This document shows positions 9,419-18,525 of a stretch of 64,000 bases of DNA, one piece after another (the first letter of the stretch is position 1; every line of letters begins with the position of its first letter). The stretch lies in assembly GCF_947501165.1 (NCBI RefSeq), contig NZ_CANMUU010000004.1, forward strand, positions 124,001 through 188,000. The letters run 5' to 3'. The notes below the pieces were generated by a model. It made no database searches. It was not told the DNA's origin and worked only from the letters and a program-made list of their open reading frames with translations. A program made the translations under genes and the position numbers. Origin of the DNA: an uncultured Allomuricauda sp. (GTDB lineage Bacteria > Bacteroidota > Bacteroidia > Flavobacteriales > Flavobacteriaceae).

Positions 9419-10504
9419 CTATGATGCGTTGATAATTTTTTCTTGATGGTTTATGGATTCTTGGTGAATGGCCTTGAACATACGAAGCACAAATTCTTCA
9501 CTAAGTCCACGTTCTTCTCCCTCCAAAATCATATTGCCCAAGATAGCGTTCCAACGATTGGTTTGTAGTACCGCCACATTTTTCTGCCTTTTCAGTTTTC
9601 CAATTTCATCAGAAACCTTCATACGCTTTCCAAGAGTGTCTATCAATTGATTGTCAATAACATCAATCTGAGCTCTAAGATTGCTCAACTTGCTGTTGTA
9701 CTCGGCCTCTAAATCTGTTTCCTTTCTCATTTTTAGATCAATGAACATTTGTTTCAATGTATCTGGGGTCACCTGTTGAGCAGCATCACTCCAAGCATTG
9801 TCCGGGTCAAAATGGGTTTCAATCATCAGTCCATCAAAATTCAAGTCCAATGCAGTTTGCGAAACATCGAATACCATATCTCTCTTTCCTGTGATGTGAC
9901 TTGGGTCATTGATCAATGGCAAATCAGGAAAGCGGGTCTGTAACTCAATGGCCAATTGCCATTCCGGTATGTTCCTATATTTTGTCTTTTCGTAACTGGA
10001 GAATCCTCTATGGATAACTCCAAGTTTTTTGATATTGGCTGAGTGCAACCTCTCCACAGCTCCCAACCAAAGAGAAAGGTCAGGATTTACTGGGTTCTTT
10101 ATCAATACCACTTTATCAGTTCCCTCTAAAGCGTCCGCAATATCTTGCACGATAAAAGGACTTACGGTTGAACGTGCGCCTATCCAAAGCATATCAATAT
10201 CATGTTCCAAAGCAAGGTCTACATGCGCCCTGTTGGCAACTTCGGTAGCTGTTTTAAGCCCGGTTTCCTCTTTTACTTTTTGCAACCACTTTAACCCAAT
10301 GGCTCCCACTCCTTCAAAATTTCCAGGACGTGTTCTGGGTTTCCAGATACCAGCGCGGTAATAATTCACATCTGAATCTTTGAGCTCATGGGCTATTTTC
10401 AACACCTGTTCCTCGGTTTCCGCGCTGCATGGGCCTGCAATGACCAACGGATGTGGCAAAGCCATCTCATCCAACCATTTTCGCATTTCTTTACTGTTCT
10501 CCAT
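9419..10504 (-). CDS. Bifunctional DAHP synthase / chorismate mutase (type II)
   Basis: Condenses phosphoenolpyruvate with erythrose-4-phosphate (first shikimate step) and isomerises chorismate to prephenate. The N-terminal KDSA-like DAHP synthase barrel shows AGPCSAET at 23-30, KPRTRPGNFEG, and RGFSSYEKTKYRN; the C-terminal third (about 265-355) is an AroQ-type helical chorismate mutase with LRAQIDVIDNQLIDTLGKRM. The 361-residue length fits the fused Bacteroidota form. It is the last gene of the pheA-aminotransferase-tyrA operon, so both the entry step and the branch-point step of Phe/Tyr synthesis share the attenuator upstream of pheA. Confidence 0.93.
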   Translation of the reverse strand: MENSKEMRKWLDEMALPHPLVIAGPCSAETEEQVLKIAHELKDSDVNYYRAGIWKPRTRPGNFEGVGAIGLKWLQKVKEETGLKTATEVANRAHVDLALEHDIDMLWIGARSTVSPFIVQDIADALEGTDKVVLIKNPVNPDLSLWLGAVERLHSANIKKLGVIHRGFSSYEKTKYRNIPEWQLAIELQTRFPDLPLINDPSHITGKRDMVFDVSQTALDLNFDGLMIETHFDPDNAWSDAAQQVTPDTLKQMFIDLKMRKETDLEAEYNSKLSNLRAQIDVIDNQLIDTLGKRMKVSDEIGKLKRQKNVAVLQTNRWNAILGNMILEGEERGLSEEFVLRMFKAIHQESINHQEKIINAS

Positions 10505-10512
10505 GGTATAAC

Positions 10513-11373
10513 TTATAGTTTTGTAAGTGGTATTCCTTTTAGTATTTGTTTTATTCTATTTGTATTGTTCATTTCGTTGTAAACATTCTCAAAATCACCA
10601 TCCAAAAGTAATTGCTTGAATTGTTCCAGATTCTGAATGTATTCCTCTAACGTCTCAATGACATTGTCTTTGTTTTGCTCAAAAATTGGCGTCCACATAT
10701 CGGGCGAGCTTTTCGCCAAACGTACGGTGCTTTCAAAACCACTACCAGCCATATCAAATATGTCTCGCTCGTTTTTTTCCTTCTCGATTACGGTTTTCCC
10801 CAGCATAAATGAACTGATATGGGACAAATGCGATACGTAGGCAATGTGTTTGTCGTGGGCCACGGGGTTCATATACCGAATACGCATACCCATACCCTGA
10901 AACAATTCCAACGCTTTTTCCTGAAGTTTGAATGCTGTTTTCTCAACTTCGCAGATAATATTGGTTTTGTCTTTGTAAAGACCATTTATAGCTGCGGATG
11001 GTCCAGAGAATTCAGTTCCGGCTATAGGATGGCATGCCAAGAAATTTCTTCTTTTCGGATGGTCTTCAACCGTTTCACAAATCAAGCTTTTTGTAGAACC
11101 TGCATCTATCACAACGGTCTCCTCTCCTGAAGCATCCAAGATTTTTGGCAATTCTTCAACCAGGGCATTAACGGGTATAGTGACCAAAACCATGTCCATT
11201 TGAGACAGCCCACCATAATCCGATTTTTCATGGATTATTCCCAAATCCAATGCTTCTTGAAGATGCATTTCATTGGAATCAATTCCGTGAATATCTACTT
11301 CTGGCCAAAGCTTTTGAATATCTTTTGCAAAAGAGCCCCCAATTAAACCAACACCTACTATAGCTACCTTCAT
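10513..11373 (-). CDS. tyrA: Prephenate dehydrogenase
   Basis: Oxidatively decarboxylates prephenate to 4-hydroxyphenylpyruvate for tyrosine. The Rossmann motif VGVGLIGGSFA begins near residue 6, and the conserved His region AYVSHLSHISSF is present. I use the ATG at 11373 (286 residues); an in-frame TTG two codons earlier overlaps the preceding stop. The gene follows the aminotransferase stop by two bases and is followed nine bases later by the DAHP synthase/chorismate mutase, so it is in the middle of the aromatic operon. No fused mutase or ACT domain is seen. Confidence 0.93.
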   Translation of the reverse strand: MKVAIVGVGLIGGSFAKDIQKLWPEVDIHGIDSNEMHLQEALDLGIIHEKSDYGGLSQMDMVLVTIPVNALVEELPKILDASGEETVVIDAGSTKSLICETVEDHPKRRNFLACHPIAGTEFSGPSAAINGLYKDKTNIICEVEKTAFKLQEKALELFQGMGMRIRYMNPVAHDKHIAYVSHLSHISSFMLGKTVIEKEKNERDIFDMAGSGFESTVRLAKSSPDMWTPIFEQNKDNVIETLEEYIQNLEQFKQLLLDGDFENVYNEMNNTNRIKQILKGIPLTKL

Positions 11374-11375
11374 CC

Positions 11376-12518
11376 TCAAAATCTTTTTAGTGCTTCTTCA
11401 ATTTTTTGCTTTTCAACACAGAGCGAAAATCGAATGTATCCTTCTCCATTAGACCCAAAAATGGTACCTGGGGCAATGAAAATATCCTTATCATATAAAA
11501 CTTCATCTATAAATTCTTCCGAAGGCTTTGAACCGGCAGGTAATTTTGCCCAAACAAACATTCCCGCAGCATTCCGGTCATAGGTGCACCCCAACTTGTC
11601 AACCAACTGAAACATAAGATTTCTTCTTTTTGCATAGATTTCATCCAATTGGTCGAACCAGGCTTTGCCACTGTTTAAAGCAGTAACAGCTCCTTTTTGA
11701 ATACCATAGAACATTCCAGAATCCATGTTGCTCTTTACCTTAAGAACGGCCTGGACATGCTTGGCACTGCCCATAACCATCCCCACGCGCCAACCTGCCA
11801 TATTAAAGGTTTTGCTCAAAGAGTTTAGTTCGAGAGCCACCTCTTTGGAACCTGTTACCTGAAGTATACTGGTTGGATTATCGTTCAACACAAAGCTATA
11901 TGGGTTGTCATTGACCAAAAGAATATCATGGTCTTTGGCAAATGCAACCAAATCTTCCATAGCTTTCTTGGTGATGGTAGCACCTGTGGGCATGTTGGGA
12001 TAACTTAGCCACATCAATTTCACTTTTGACAAATCCATCTGTTCAAGTTCTGAAAGATTGGGAAGCCAACTGTTTTGCTCAGTCAAATTGTACATGATGG
12101 GTTCCGCACCTACCAATTTTGTGACCGAAGTATAGGTTGGATAGCCAGGGTTGGGAATAAGAACGGCATCTCCAACGTTCAAAAAGGCCAAACTAATATG
12201 CATGATACCTTCCTTGGAGCCAATCAGAGGCAAAATCTCCGTTTGCGCATCCAATTTCACCCCAAATCGCTCTGTGTAAAATGAAGTCATCGCTTCCCTA
12301 AGCTCCGGAAGCCCTTGATAGCTTTGGTATTGGTGCGCACTAGGTTGTAGCAACACATTTTTGAGTTCTTCAACTGCTTCAGGAGGTGGAGGTAAATCTG
12401 GACTACCAATCCCCATATTGATAATGGGTCTTCCTTCGGCAACCAACTGCCTCACTTCCCTCAACTTTTTAGAAAAGTAATATTCCTTCACCGTATGGAG
12501 TCTATCCGCAACAATCAT
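11376..12518 (-). CDS. Class I/II PLP aminotransferase of the aromatic operon
   Basis: Fold-type I aminotransferase of 380 residues with SLSKTFNMAGWRVG (PLP Lys236), NPGYPTY (123-129), SYPNMPTGA (172-180) and the C-terminal RFS motif. By position between pheA and tyrA it most likely transaminates phenylpyruvate and 4-hydroxyphenylpyruvate to Phe and Tyr, though by sequence an aspartate or alanine aminotransferase, or an LL-diaminopimelate-type activity, cannot be excluded. The start ATG overlaps the pheA stop as ATGA, showing translational coupling. Confidence 0.9.
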   Translation of the reverse strand: MIVADRLHTVKEYYFSKKLREVRQLVAEGRPIINMGIGSPDLPPPPEAVEELKNVLLQPSAHQYQSYQGLPELREAMTSFYTERFGVKLDAQTEILPLIGSKEGIMHISLAFLNVGDAVLIPNPGYPTYTSVTKLVGAEPIMYNLTEQNSWLPNLSELEQMDLSKVKLMWLSYPNMPTGATITKKAMEDLVAFAKDHDILLVNDNPYSFVLNDNPTSILQVTGSKEVALELNSLSKTFNMAGWRVGMVMGSAKHVQAVLKVKSNMDSGMFYGIQKGAVTALNSGKAWFDQLDEIYAKRRNLMFQLVDKLGCTYDRNAAGMFVWAKLPAGSKPSEEFIDEVLYDKDIFIAPGTIFGSNGEGYIRFSLCVEKQKIEEALKRF

Positions 12519-13345
12519 GACAGTAATGCATTTTTATATTCACCCAATACTCTAAAATCTTCTGACATAATCTCCAAAAGTGATTTGGCCTTCGCAAAGT
12601 GCGTATACTCTTCAAAGGTGACGTCAACAAAAAAAGCATACTTCCAAGGAGTCTCGATAACAGGCAGGGATTGAATTTTAGTCAAATTCATATTACAATC
12701 ACTCATTACATTCAGAACGGTGGCCAAACTTCCTCTCTTATGGTCGGTAATAAATCGTAAGGAGGCTTTATTGATTTCTTTTTGCGGTAACACCTTGTTT
12801 ATTTTTTTGAGGACAATAAAGCGTGTTGCATTGTTCTTAATCGTTTGAATGTCTGAAGCAATAATATCCAAATCGTATAATTGTGCCGCTACTTTAGGAG
12901 CAATGGCCGCAATATGGTTCAGTTTCTGCTCCTGAATTCGCTTTGCCGTTTCCGCCGTATCCACATCTTCCACCAATTTTATATGTGGATACTTCTTAAA
13001 AAAGTCCTTGCATTGCAACAAGGCCATTGGATGGGAATGCACCTCTTTTACATCCTTTATATCCCTTCCCTTTAATACCATAAGGTTGTGGTGTATACTT
13101 AAGTAATATTCTCCTATAATATGGATGTTGTTGTGGTAAACCAGATTGTAATTTGGAATAATGGAACCTGCAATGGAGTTTTCAATAGCCATTACCCCTT
13201 TATCCGCATTGCCAGTCAACAGATGGTCTATCATGGCGTCAAAGGACAAACACTCTACCAAATCAATATCGTCCCCAAAAAAATCATGGGCCACTTGATG
13301 ATGGTTGCTTCCTTGTATTCCTTGTATGGCTACCTTAAGTTTCAT
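12515..13345 (-). CDS. pheA: Prephenate dehydratase
   Basis: Converts prephenate to phenylpyruvate. The 276 residues carry the catalytic-domain motifs ENSIAGS (55-61) and TRF (174-176), followed by a C-terminal ACT domain (about 195-272). The Phe-binding ACT motif, ESRP in the well-studied enzymes, reads KIQSLP (223-228) here, so feedback inhibition by Phe may differ. It is the first gene of the four-gene operon and starts 5 bases after the attenuator terminator. The ATG at 13345 is the only sensible start. Regulation is likely by the aromatic leader peptide at 13405-13476. Confidence 0.94.
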   Translation of the reverse strand: MKLKVAIQGIQGSNHHQVAHDFFGDDIDLVECLSFDAMIDHLLTGNADKGVMAIENSIAGSIIPNYNLVYHNNIHIIGEYYLSIHHNLMVLKGRDIKDVKEVHSHPMALLQCKDFFKKYPHIKLVEDVDTAETAKRIQEQKLNHIAAIAPKVAAQLYDLDIIASDIQTIKNNATRFIVLKKINKVLPQKEINKASLRFITDHKRGSLATVLNVMSDCNMNLTKIQSLPVIETPWKYAFFVDVTFEEYTHFAKAKSLLEIMSEDFRVLGEYKNALLS

Positions 13346-13350
13346 GCAAT

Positions 13351-13380
13351 AAAAAAGCCCCGATTTTATGTCGGGACTTT
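13351..13380 (-). terminator. Attenuator terminator of the pheA operon
   Basis: On the minus strand AAAGTCCCGA / TCGGGGCTTT forms a 10-bp stem (one G-U) with a 6-7 base loop followed by six T. It lies between the leader peptide stop and the pheA ATG, where a terminator makes no sense except as an attenuator. The 5' arm AGTCCC (13373-13378) is complementary to GGGACT inside the leader ORF (13412-13417), which gives a competing antiterminator. Confidence 0.85.
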
Positions 13381-13404
13381 ATGTGCTTTTATACGTATCG
13401 TATC

Positions 13405-13476
13405 CTAAAACAGTCCCATGCTTCTTTTAAAAAAGAAGTAGAAATAAAAACCGTTCCAGAAATACGTGTTAGACAT
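13405..13476 (-). CDS. Aromatic-rich leader peptide of the pheA operon
   Basis: A 23-codon ORF (ATG 13476, TAG at 13405) directly upstream of the attenuator. Its product begins MSNTYFWNG and continues FYFYFFFKRS: 7 Phe, 3 Tyr and 1 Trp among 23 residues. This is the signature of ribosome-mediated attenuation: scarcity of charged tRNA-Phe (or Tyr) stalls the ribosome on the aromatic run, leaving GGGACT (codons of MGL) free to block the terminator. When translation reaches the stop, the terminator forms. No Shine-Dalgarno is seen, as usual in this phylum. The role is inferred; the codon composition and the competing pairings are seen directly. Confidence 0.85.
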   Translation of the reverse strand: MSNTYFWNGFYFYFFFKRSMGLF

Positions 13477-13657
13477 TGTTCTTAATATGAGGCTAATATT
13501 GTTCTTTCCTTTTAAAAAACAAAGTGTTGTCCTGTTTTTTTTAATTCCTTCTCAGATTCTGCTTTTTCTTTGAGATTTTTTTTATCAATGGAAGACTATT
13601 TTAGGAATTCCTAAAAATCGAATATTAACATTAAAGCCAGGATTTATGGATTTGCCG

Positions 13658-13690
13658 TTGCACGTATGAGGAATCTAAATACTATTTTTG
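13658..13690 (+). promoter_or_regulatory. Promoter of gldA
   Basis: TTG at 13658-13660, a 22-base spacer, then TATTTTTG at 13683-13690, matching the Bacteroidota TTG/TAnnTTTG promoter. The ATG chosen for gldA is 18 bases after the -7 element. The match also shows that an in-frame TTG at 13688 lies inside the promoter and is not the start. Confidence 0.6.
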
Positions 13691-13708
13691 AAGTCAGTTA
13701 GAAGAGAT

Positions 13709-14602
13709 ATGTCCATTACAGTCAACAATATCACCAAGTCTTTCGGGGCTCAAAAAGCACTAAATCAAATATCATTTTCTGTAAATAAAGGAGAGATTGT
13801 TGGTTTTTTGGGACCAAATGGTGCCGGAAAGTCTACAATGATGCGCATATTGACCACCTATTATAAAGCTGATGAAGGCGAAGCGTTGGTGAACGGACAT
13901 AATGTATTGACTTCGGCAAGAGATGTACAAAAGAGCATTGGATACTTACCGGAACATAATCCCTTATACCTGGAAATGTATGTAAAGGAATATTTAGAGT
14001 ACAATGCCAGTGTATACAAAGTATCCAAATCTCGAATTGGTGAGGTCATTGAACAAACTGGCTTAACACCGGAAGCAAATAAAAAAATAGGGCAATTATC
14101 AAAGGGATATAGACAACGTGTAGGGTTGGCCACTGCATTGCTGCACGACCCCGAAGTTCTTATTTTGGATGAACCTACAACTGGGCTAGATCCCAATCAG
14201 CTTATTGAAATTCGGAAATTGATACGAGAAATTGGAAAGGAAAAGACCATTCTTTTGTCCACACACATCATGAAAGAGGTTGAGGCTGTATGTGACCGAG
14301 TCATCATAATCAACAAGGGTGAACTTGTAGCCGATAAACCCCTTGAGGAACTTAGAGCAGCGGAAGAACAAATCATTGAGGTAGAATTTGATTATAGGGT
14401 TGAAGAAGTACTTCTCAACCAACTACCACATGTTTCTAAAGTTAAGAATACTGGGGGGTTTGTTTATGAAATCAGTTTTGACACTTCAAAAGATATGCGC
14501 CCCGCTGTCTTTGATTTTGCTCACGACAATCAATTAAAAACCCTTCAATTGAGCAGAAAGAACAAAAATCTTGAAGGCTTGTTTACTGAACTGACCTCTT
14601 AA
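13709..14602 (+). CDS. gldA: Gliding-motility ABC transporter ATP-binding protein GldA
   Basis: ATPase subunit of an ABC transporter; GldA, with GldF and GldG, was found to be needed for gliding in Flavobacterium johnsoniae. Walker A GPNGAGKST, signature LSKGYRQRVGLA, Walker B LILDEPTTGLDP and the switch-His segment LLSTHIM are all present, followed by a C-terminal domain typical of export-type ABC ATPases. The start is the ATG at 13709 (297 residues); a TTG at 13688 would fall in the promoter. gldF and gldG are not adjacent. The assignment to gldA rather than another ABC-2 type ATPase rests on overall pattern and length, so it is a little less sure than the fold. Confidence 0.82.
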   Translation: MSITVNNITKSFGAQKALNQISFSVNKGEIVGFLGPNGAGKSTMMRILTTYYKADEGEALVNGHNVLTSARDVQKSIGYLPEHNPLYLEMYVKEYLEYNASVYKVSKSRIGEVIEQTGLTPEANKKIGQLSKGYRQRVGLATALLHDPEVLILDEPTTGLDPNQLIEIRKLIREIGKEKTILLSTHIMKEVEAVCDRVIIINKGELVADKPLEELRAAEEQIIEVEFDYRVEEVLLNQLPHVSKVKNTGGFVYEISFDTSKDMRPAVFDFAHDNQLKTLQLSRKNKNLEGLFTELTS

Positions 14603-14650
14603 TAATAGCTGACCTGACATAAATCAGCAACTTAAAATCCACTCCCGCTT

Positions 14651-14658
14651 TATCTTTG
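14651..14658 (+). promoter_or_regulatory. -7 element upstream of the decarboxylase
   Basis: TATCTTTG fits TAnnTTTG and lies 25 bases before the ATG at 14684. No good -33 TTG is seen at the usual distance, so only half of the promoter is supported. Confidence 0.4.
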
Positions 14659-14683
14659 CGGATTAACGTGCCTAAAGCAAATT

Positions 14684-16123
14684 ATGCAGAACAAAGAAGC
14701 TAAACTTGAGCTCTCCAAAGAAAAAATGAGGGAATTGGGTTATGCCACAGTAGATGCCATTCTTGAGCATTATCATACGTTAAATGACAAATTACCGGTA
14801 TCCGTAGGTTCTAGAGAACAGATGGATTCGATTTTTTTAGAGGAAGCCCCAGAAATGGGTTCTGACCCCAAGGCCGTTTTAGACTTCGTGTTGCAAAACG
14901 TAATGTCTAATTCTACTTTGTTAACACACCCAAAATCGTATTCTTTCGTACCTGGTCCCAGTAACTACGTGAGCGTTATGGCCGATGCACTTGCCACTGG
15001 GTACAATATATTCTCTGGAGGATGGGTAACCTCACCCGCTGCCGCCGAACTTGAAATCATAACCATTCAATGGCTTCTAAAAATATTTGAATTCCCTCCC
15101 AAAAATGGTGGTGGCATATTTACTAGTGGAGGGTCAATGGCCAATCTTACGGCATTGGCCACAGCTCGAAACATCAAATGTGGGAAGGACTTTTCCAAAG
15201 CGGTCATTTATTTATCAGACCAAGCTCACTCAAGCAATATAAAAGCAATTCGTGTATTGGGTTTTAGCGAGGAACAAGTGCGGATTATTCCAACGGACAT
15301 TGAATTCAATTTCTCGCTTAACAAATTGAAGAACTGTATCGCCAAAGACCGACTTCAAGGTTACCATCCTTTTTGCGTCTTGGCTTCAGCGGGAACTACC
15401 AACACGGGCACGGTGGATCCTTTGCCTGCCTTGGCAAAAATCTGTAAAAAAGAAGATTTATGGTTCCACATTGATGGAGCTTATGGCGCAGCAGCCATTC
15501 TTTCCCCAAAGGGGAAAAAGGCGCTAAAAGGCATTGAAAAAGCGGACTCATTGACCATTGACCCCCATAAGTGGTTGTTCCAACCTTATGAAATGGGCTG
15601 TCTTTTGATTAGGAACCATAGACATTTGAGTCATACATTCACAGAAAAACCCGAGTATTTGAGGGATATTGAGGGAAACACCTCCGAAATCAATTTCTAC
15701 GATCTTGGGATTCAATTGACTCGACGATTTCGAGCCTTAAAATTTTATATGAGCATCAAAACCTTTGGTTTGGATGCTTTTAGAAAAGCTGTGGATTATA
15801 ACATTAGGCTTGCGGACCAGACGGAAGAGCTATTGCGGGGAAGTGCAAAATGGGAGGTTGTTCATCCTGCCACTTTAGCCATCATCAACTTTAGGTATCA
15901 CCCAATAGAAAAACAGTATAATGCTGAAGAACTGGATAAAATCAACCAATACATTTCCGAAAAAGTAGTGGAATCTAGGCACGCTCTTTTGGTCACTACC
16001 TTATTGAACAAACAAGTTGTTTTACGAATGTGCCTTATCAACCCTAGAACCACATTAAAAGATATAAAGGAAACCATCCAGCTTTGCGAACGTTTTGCCA
16101 AAGAGTTTGAAAGCACATTTTAA
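14684..16123 (+). CDS. Pyridoxal-dependent group II amino acid decarboxylase
   Basis: A 479-residue PLP decarboxylase of the aromatic-L-amino-acid/glutamate decarboxylase superfamily. The PLP lysine is Lys296 in TIDPHKWLFQP, with His182 (ring stacking) in DQAHSS and Asp264 in HIDGAYGAA. The GGSMANLTAL block (149-158) binds the phosphate. The active-site sequence does not tell whether the substrate is an aromatic amino acid, glutamate, aspartate or diaminobutyrate. It follows gldA on the same strand with its own -7 element and is convergent with the next gene at only 8 bases. Confidence 0.88.
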   Translation: MQNKEAKLELSKEKMRELGYATVDAILEHYHTLNDKLPVSVGSREQMDSIFLEEAPEMGSDPKAVLDFVLQNVMSNSTLLTHPKSYSFVPGPSNYVSVMADALATGYNIFSGGWVTSPAAAELEIITIQWLLKIFEFPPKNGGGIFTSGGSMANLTALATARNIKCGKDFSKAVIYLSDQAHSSNIKAIRVLGFSEEQVRIIPTDIEFNFSLNKLKNCIAKDRLQGYHPFCVLASAGTTNTGTVDPLPALAKICKKEDLWFHIDGAYGAAAILSPKGKKALKGIEKADSLTIDPHKWLFQPYEMGCLLIRNHRHLSHTFTEKPEYLRDIEGNTSEINFYDLGIQLTRRFRALKFYMSIKTFGLDAFRKAVDYNIRLADQTEELLRGSAKWEVVHPATLAIINFRYHPIEKQYNAEELDKINQYISEKVVESRHALLVTTLLNKQVVLRMCLINPRTTLKDIKETIQLCERFAKEFESTF

Positions 16124-16131
16124 CGCCATTT

Positions 16132-18462
16132 CTATTTGATTCTATCGATGTTCGAGTCAACATCACGGTTTTTAAAGTTCACTTTATCATTCCTTCCAAA
16201 TCGATACTTTAATGATAATGCAACCTCTCTCAAATCGGTAAAGTATATACCGTCAGCAATGACCCCATCCAATGCATAGCTTTCTTGAAAGTTTGTTCCT
16301 CGAGTAATATCGTTGAATCGCAAGGTACAATCCCAATTCTTAAAGAAGGTTTTTGACACAGAGGCTTCCAGAGCGAACAACGCATTACGACTAAATATGC
16401 CCTCTTGGCGTTTGCTCAAAACAAAGCCTCCGAAAACTAGGGTAGTATCTTTTGCTATTTTAAATTGGTGGTTGGTATATCCATAAAAGTAGGGCCTTGC
16501 CTGAATAATTGTTGCTGTGCTATCTTCCAATTGGTTGTAATACAGGGTCAGCGTGTTATTTGAGGTATATATACCTTTGGTGTAAGGAAAGGTAACACCT
16601 GCATAAAAACCGATTTCTTTTTCAAGATTTACCAAAGATAACACTGCACGGTCCACTGTCTCATCGTATGAAATTGTAAAATTGGTGGGGTTTGTACTTT
16701 GATAATAGGCAGCAAAAAACGAAGTGTTTCCTTTTTGATAGTTGGCGGATATCTCATTGGTAAACGTTGGTCTTAGGTTCACATTTCCCGAAGCTTCCAG
16801 AAACGGATTGATGAATGCTGTTATAGAGCTTGCCCTTGAAAAATCAGGTCTATTGATATTTCTAGCATAGTTTATGCTTAGGGTCTGGGTACTATCTAAA
16901 GTCACTGAAACATTGGCTTTGGGAAACAAACTGGTAATACTTCTTGAAATTACAGGAGCAGCTTCTGTGAGTACCTGACCATCAACTTCATTATGCTCAA
17001 GGCGCGCGCCTACTTCAAAGTCGGTTTTTTTATTAAGCTTACCTGAAATTGAACTGTAACCTGCAAACAGACTCTCTTCATATGAAAAGTCAATCTGCGT
17101 GGTTTCATTTTGCGGAACTTCCTGAATTTCTGTAAAGGCATCGGCTCTAGCTAGGCTTACATTTGCGCCCCATTCTAATTTTAGATCTTTTGAAACCTTC
17201 GTTTCTAAATCAGCTCTGAATGCTAGGGAATTAATACTATACTCCTGTTCTCTTGTCTGGTCTAAAACAAAATCAGCATCATTTTCACTGTTGTTTATTT
17301 CAGAAGCCAATGTCTGTCGAAATCCTGAATATTGGATTCCCGTAAACAAGTTCCATGAATTGGTCAGTTTTTTATTGAAATTGAAAGAAGCACTATAATA
17401 ATCCTTCCTACTATCATTTTCTGATTCACTACGGATGCTACTTTCAACCATTCTATCAACAATAAAGGTATCCCCAATAAAATCGGCATCATCAGTTTGC
17501 AATCGTACGGATGCATTTAGGCTTACATAATCCGTATCGTTCCAACCATGATACACCCCAAAACTTGGATTCACTTGTACTCTAACATTCCTTGGAATCA
17601 GCACCAAATAATCTACCAAAACTTCTCGCTCGGGTATTTCAAATAAAAAACTGTTACTTTCCCATTGGAGTATTTGATTGTATCCCAAATTTCCGCGAAT
17701 AGTTAAGTTTTTTGAAGTGAAATTTGAATTGAATGCCAGATAGTTGTTGAAATTGCGCTTTTGGGAAGCGGTTTCTTGAATGCTTCCCTGAAAACCAGTG
17801 TCCAATCCTCTTTTTAATTGAACAATGATAACCGCTCGGCCTTCAGCCTCATATTTGGCTGAGGGATTATTAATCAGTTCCAAAGATTCAATACCATCTA
17901 TAGGCAAAGCGCTAAATTCTTCAATCGAAATTCGTTGATTTCCCAAATACAACAAGGGACTCCCCTTTCCCAAAACAGAAATGGATTCTCTATCTGCCGA
18001 AATCTGAATATTTGGTAACCTCGAAAGCAAATCCATAGGGTCTGGGATTGATGAGAAATAGGGGTTTTGAACATCCACTTTTAGGTTCCCTGCCTTATAC
18101 TCAATCGGGTTTTTCGCAGCGACCACTTCTACCTCTTCCAAGCTTTCTGTATTTTCCTTTAATTGAATGGCAAGTTCCAAAGCCCGCTGTACTTGGATAT
18201 TTTCTGAATAGGTTTTATATCCAAGTGCAGAAATCTCAAGAATATAGGCTTCATCACTTTTTACTACCATTTCAAAAACACCTTCAGAAAGGATTGCATA
18301 TTGCACAATATTATCCCGTTTCGCATCGTACAATAGGACATCGGCAATAGGTATAGGCACACCTACTTCGTCCGTAACTTGACCTCGAATCTTGTATTCA
18401 ACTTGAGAATACAAAGTCATTTGAAAAAATCCTATAACAATAAAAAAGAAAAGAGGTTTCAC
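16132..18462 (-). CDS. Outer-membrane beta-barrel protein with carboxypeptidase-like regulatory domain
   Basis: A 776-residue outer-membrane protein: signal peptide (about 1-19), a CarboxypepD_reg-like beta-sandwich (about 24-105), a plug-like segment (MDLLSRLPNIQIS, NNPSAKYEAEG) and a long C-terminal barrel region ending in LKYRFG. It resembles the OMP_b-brl_3/TonB-dependent receptor-like family, whose ligands are mostly unknown. The start is a GTG at 18462; no upstream ATG is in frame, and it begins exactly at the signal peptide. A LuxR-type regulator lies just upstream in the same direction (63 bases), which may control it. Confidence 0.83.
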   Translation of the reverse strand: MKPLFFFIVIGFFQMTLYSQVEYKIRGQVTDEVGVPIPIADVLLYDAKRDNIVQYAILSEGVFEMVVKSDEAYILEISALGYKTYSENIQVQRALELAIQLKENTESLEEVEVVAAKNPIEYKAGNLKVDVQNPYFSSIPDPMDLLSRLPNIQISADRESISVLGKGSPLLYLGNQRISIEEFSALPIDGIESLELINNPSAKYEAEGRAVIIVQLKRGLDTGFQGSIQETASQKRNFNNYLAFNSNFTSKNLTIRGNLGYNQILQWESNSFLFEIPEREVLVDYLVLIPRNVRVQVNPSFGVYHGWNDTDYVSLNASVRLQTDDADFIGDTFIVDRMVESSIRSESENDSRKDYYSASFNFNKKLTNSWNLFTGIQYSGFRQTLASEINNSENDADFVLDQTREQEYSINSLAFRADLETKVSKDLKLEWGANVSLARADAFTEIQEVPQNETTQIDFSYEESLFAGYSSISGKLNKKTDFEVGARLEHNEVDGQVLTEAAPVISRSITSLFPKANVSVTLDSTQTLSINYARNINRPDFSRASSITAFINPFLEASGNVNLRPTFTNEISANYQKGNTSFFAAYYQSTNPTNFTISYDETVDRAVLSLVNLEKEIGFYAGVTFPYTKGIYTSNNTLTLYYNQLEDSTATIIQARPYFYGYTNHQFKIAKDTTLVFGGFVLSKRQEGIFSRNALFALEASVSKTFFKNWDCTLRFNDITRGTNFQESYALDGVIADGIYFTDLREVALSLKYRFGRNDKVNFKNRDVDSNIDRIK

Positions 18463-18525
18463 AATCTGGTTTTGAAACCAAATTAAGAGGGACTAATCGC
18501 TATGATGAAGAAAAATGGGTCTGAT

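Noticed and set aside
13688..13708. TTG start giving GldA seven extra residues
   Set aside because: The codon is part of the -7 promoter element TATTTTTG; the ATG at 13709 begins at the conserved N-terminus.
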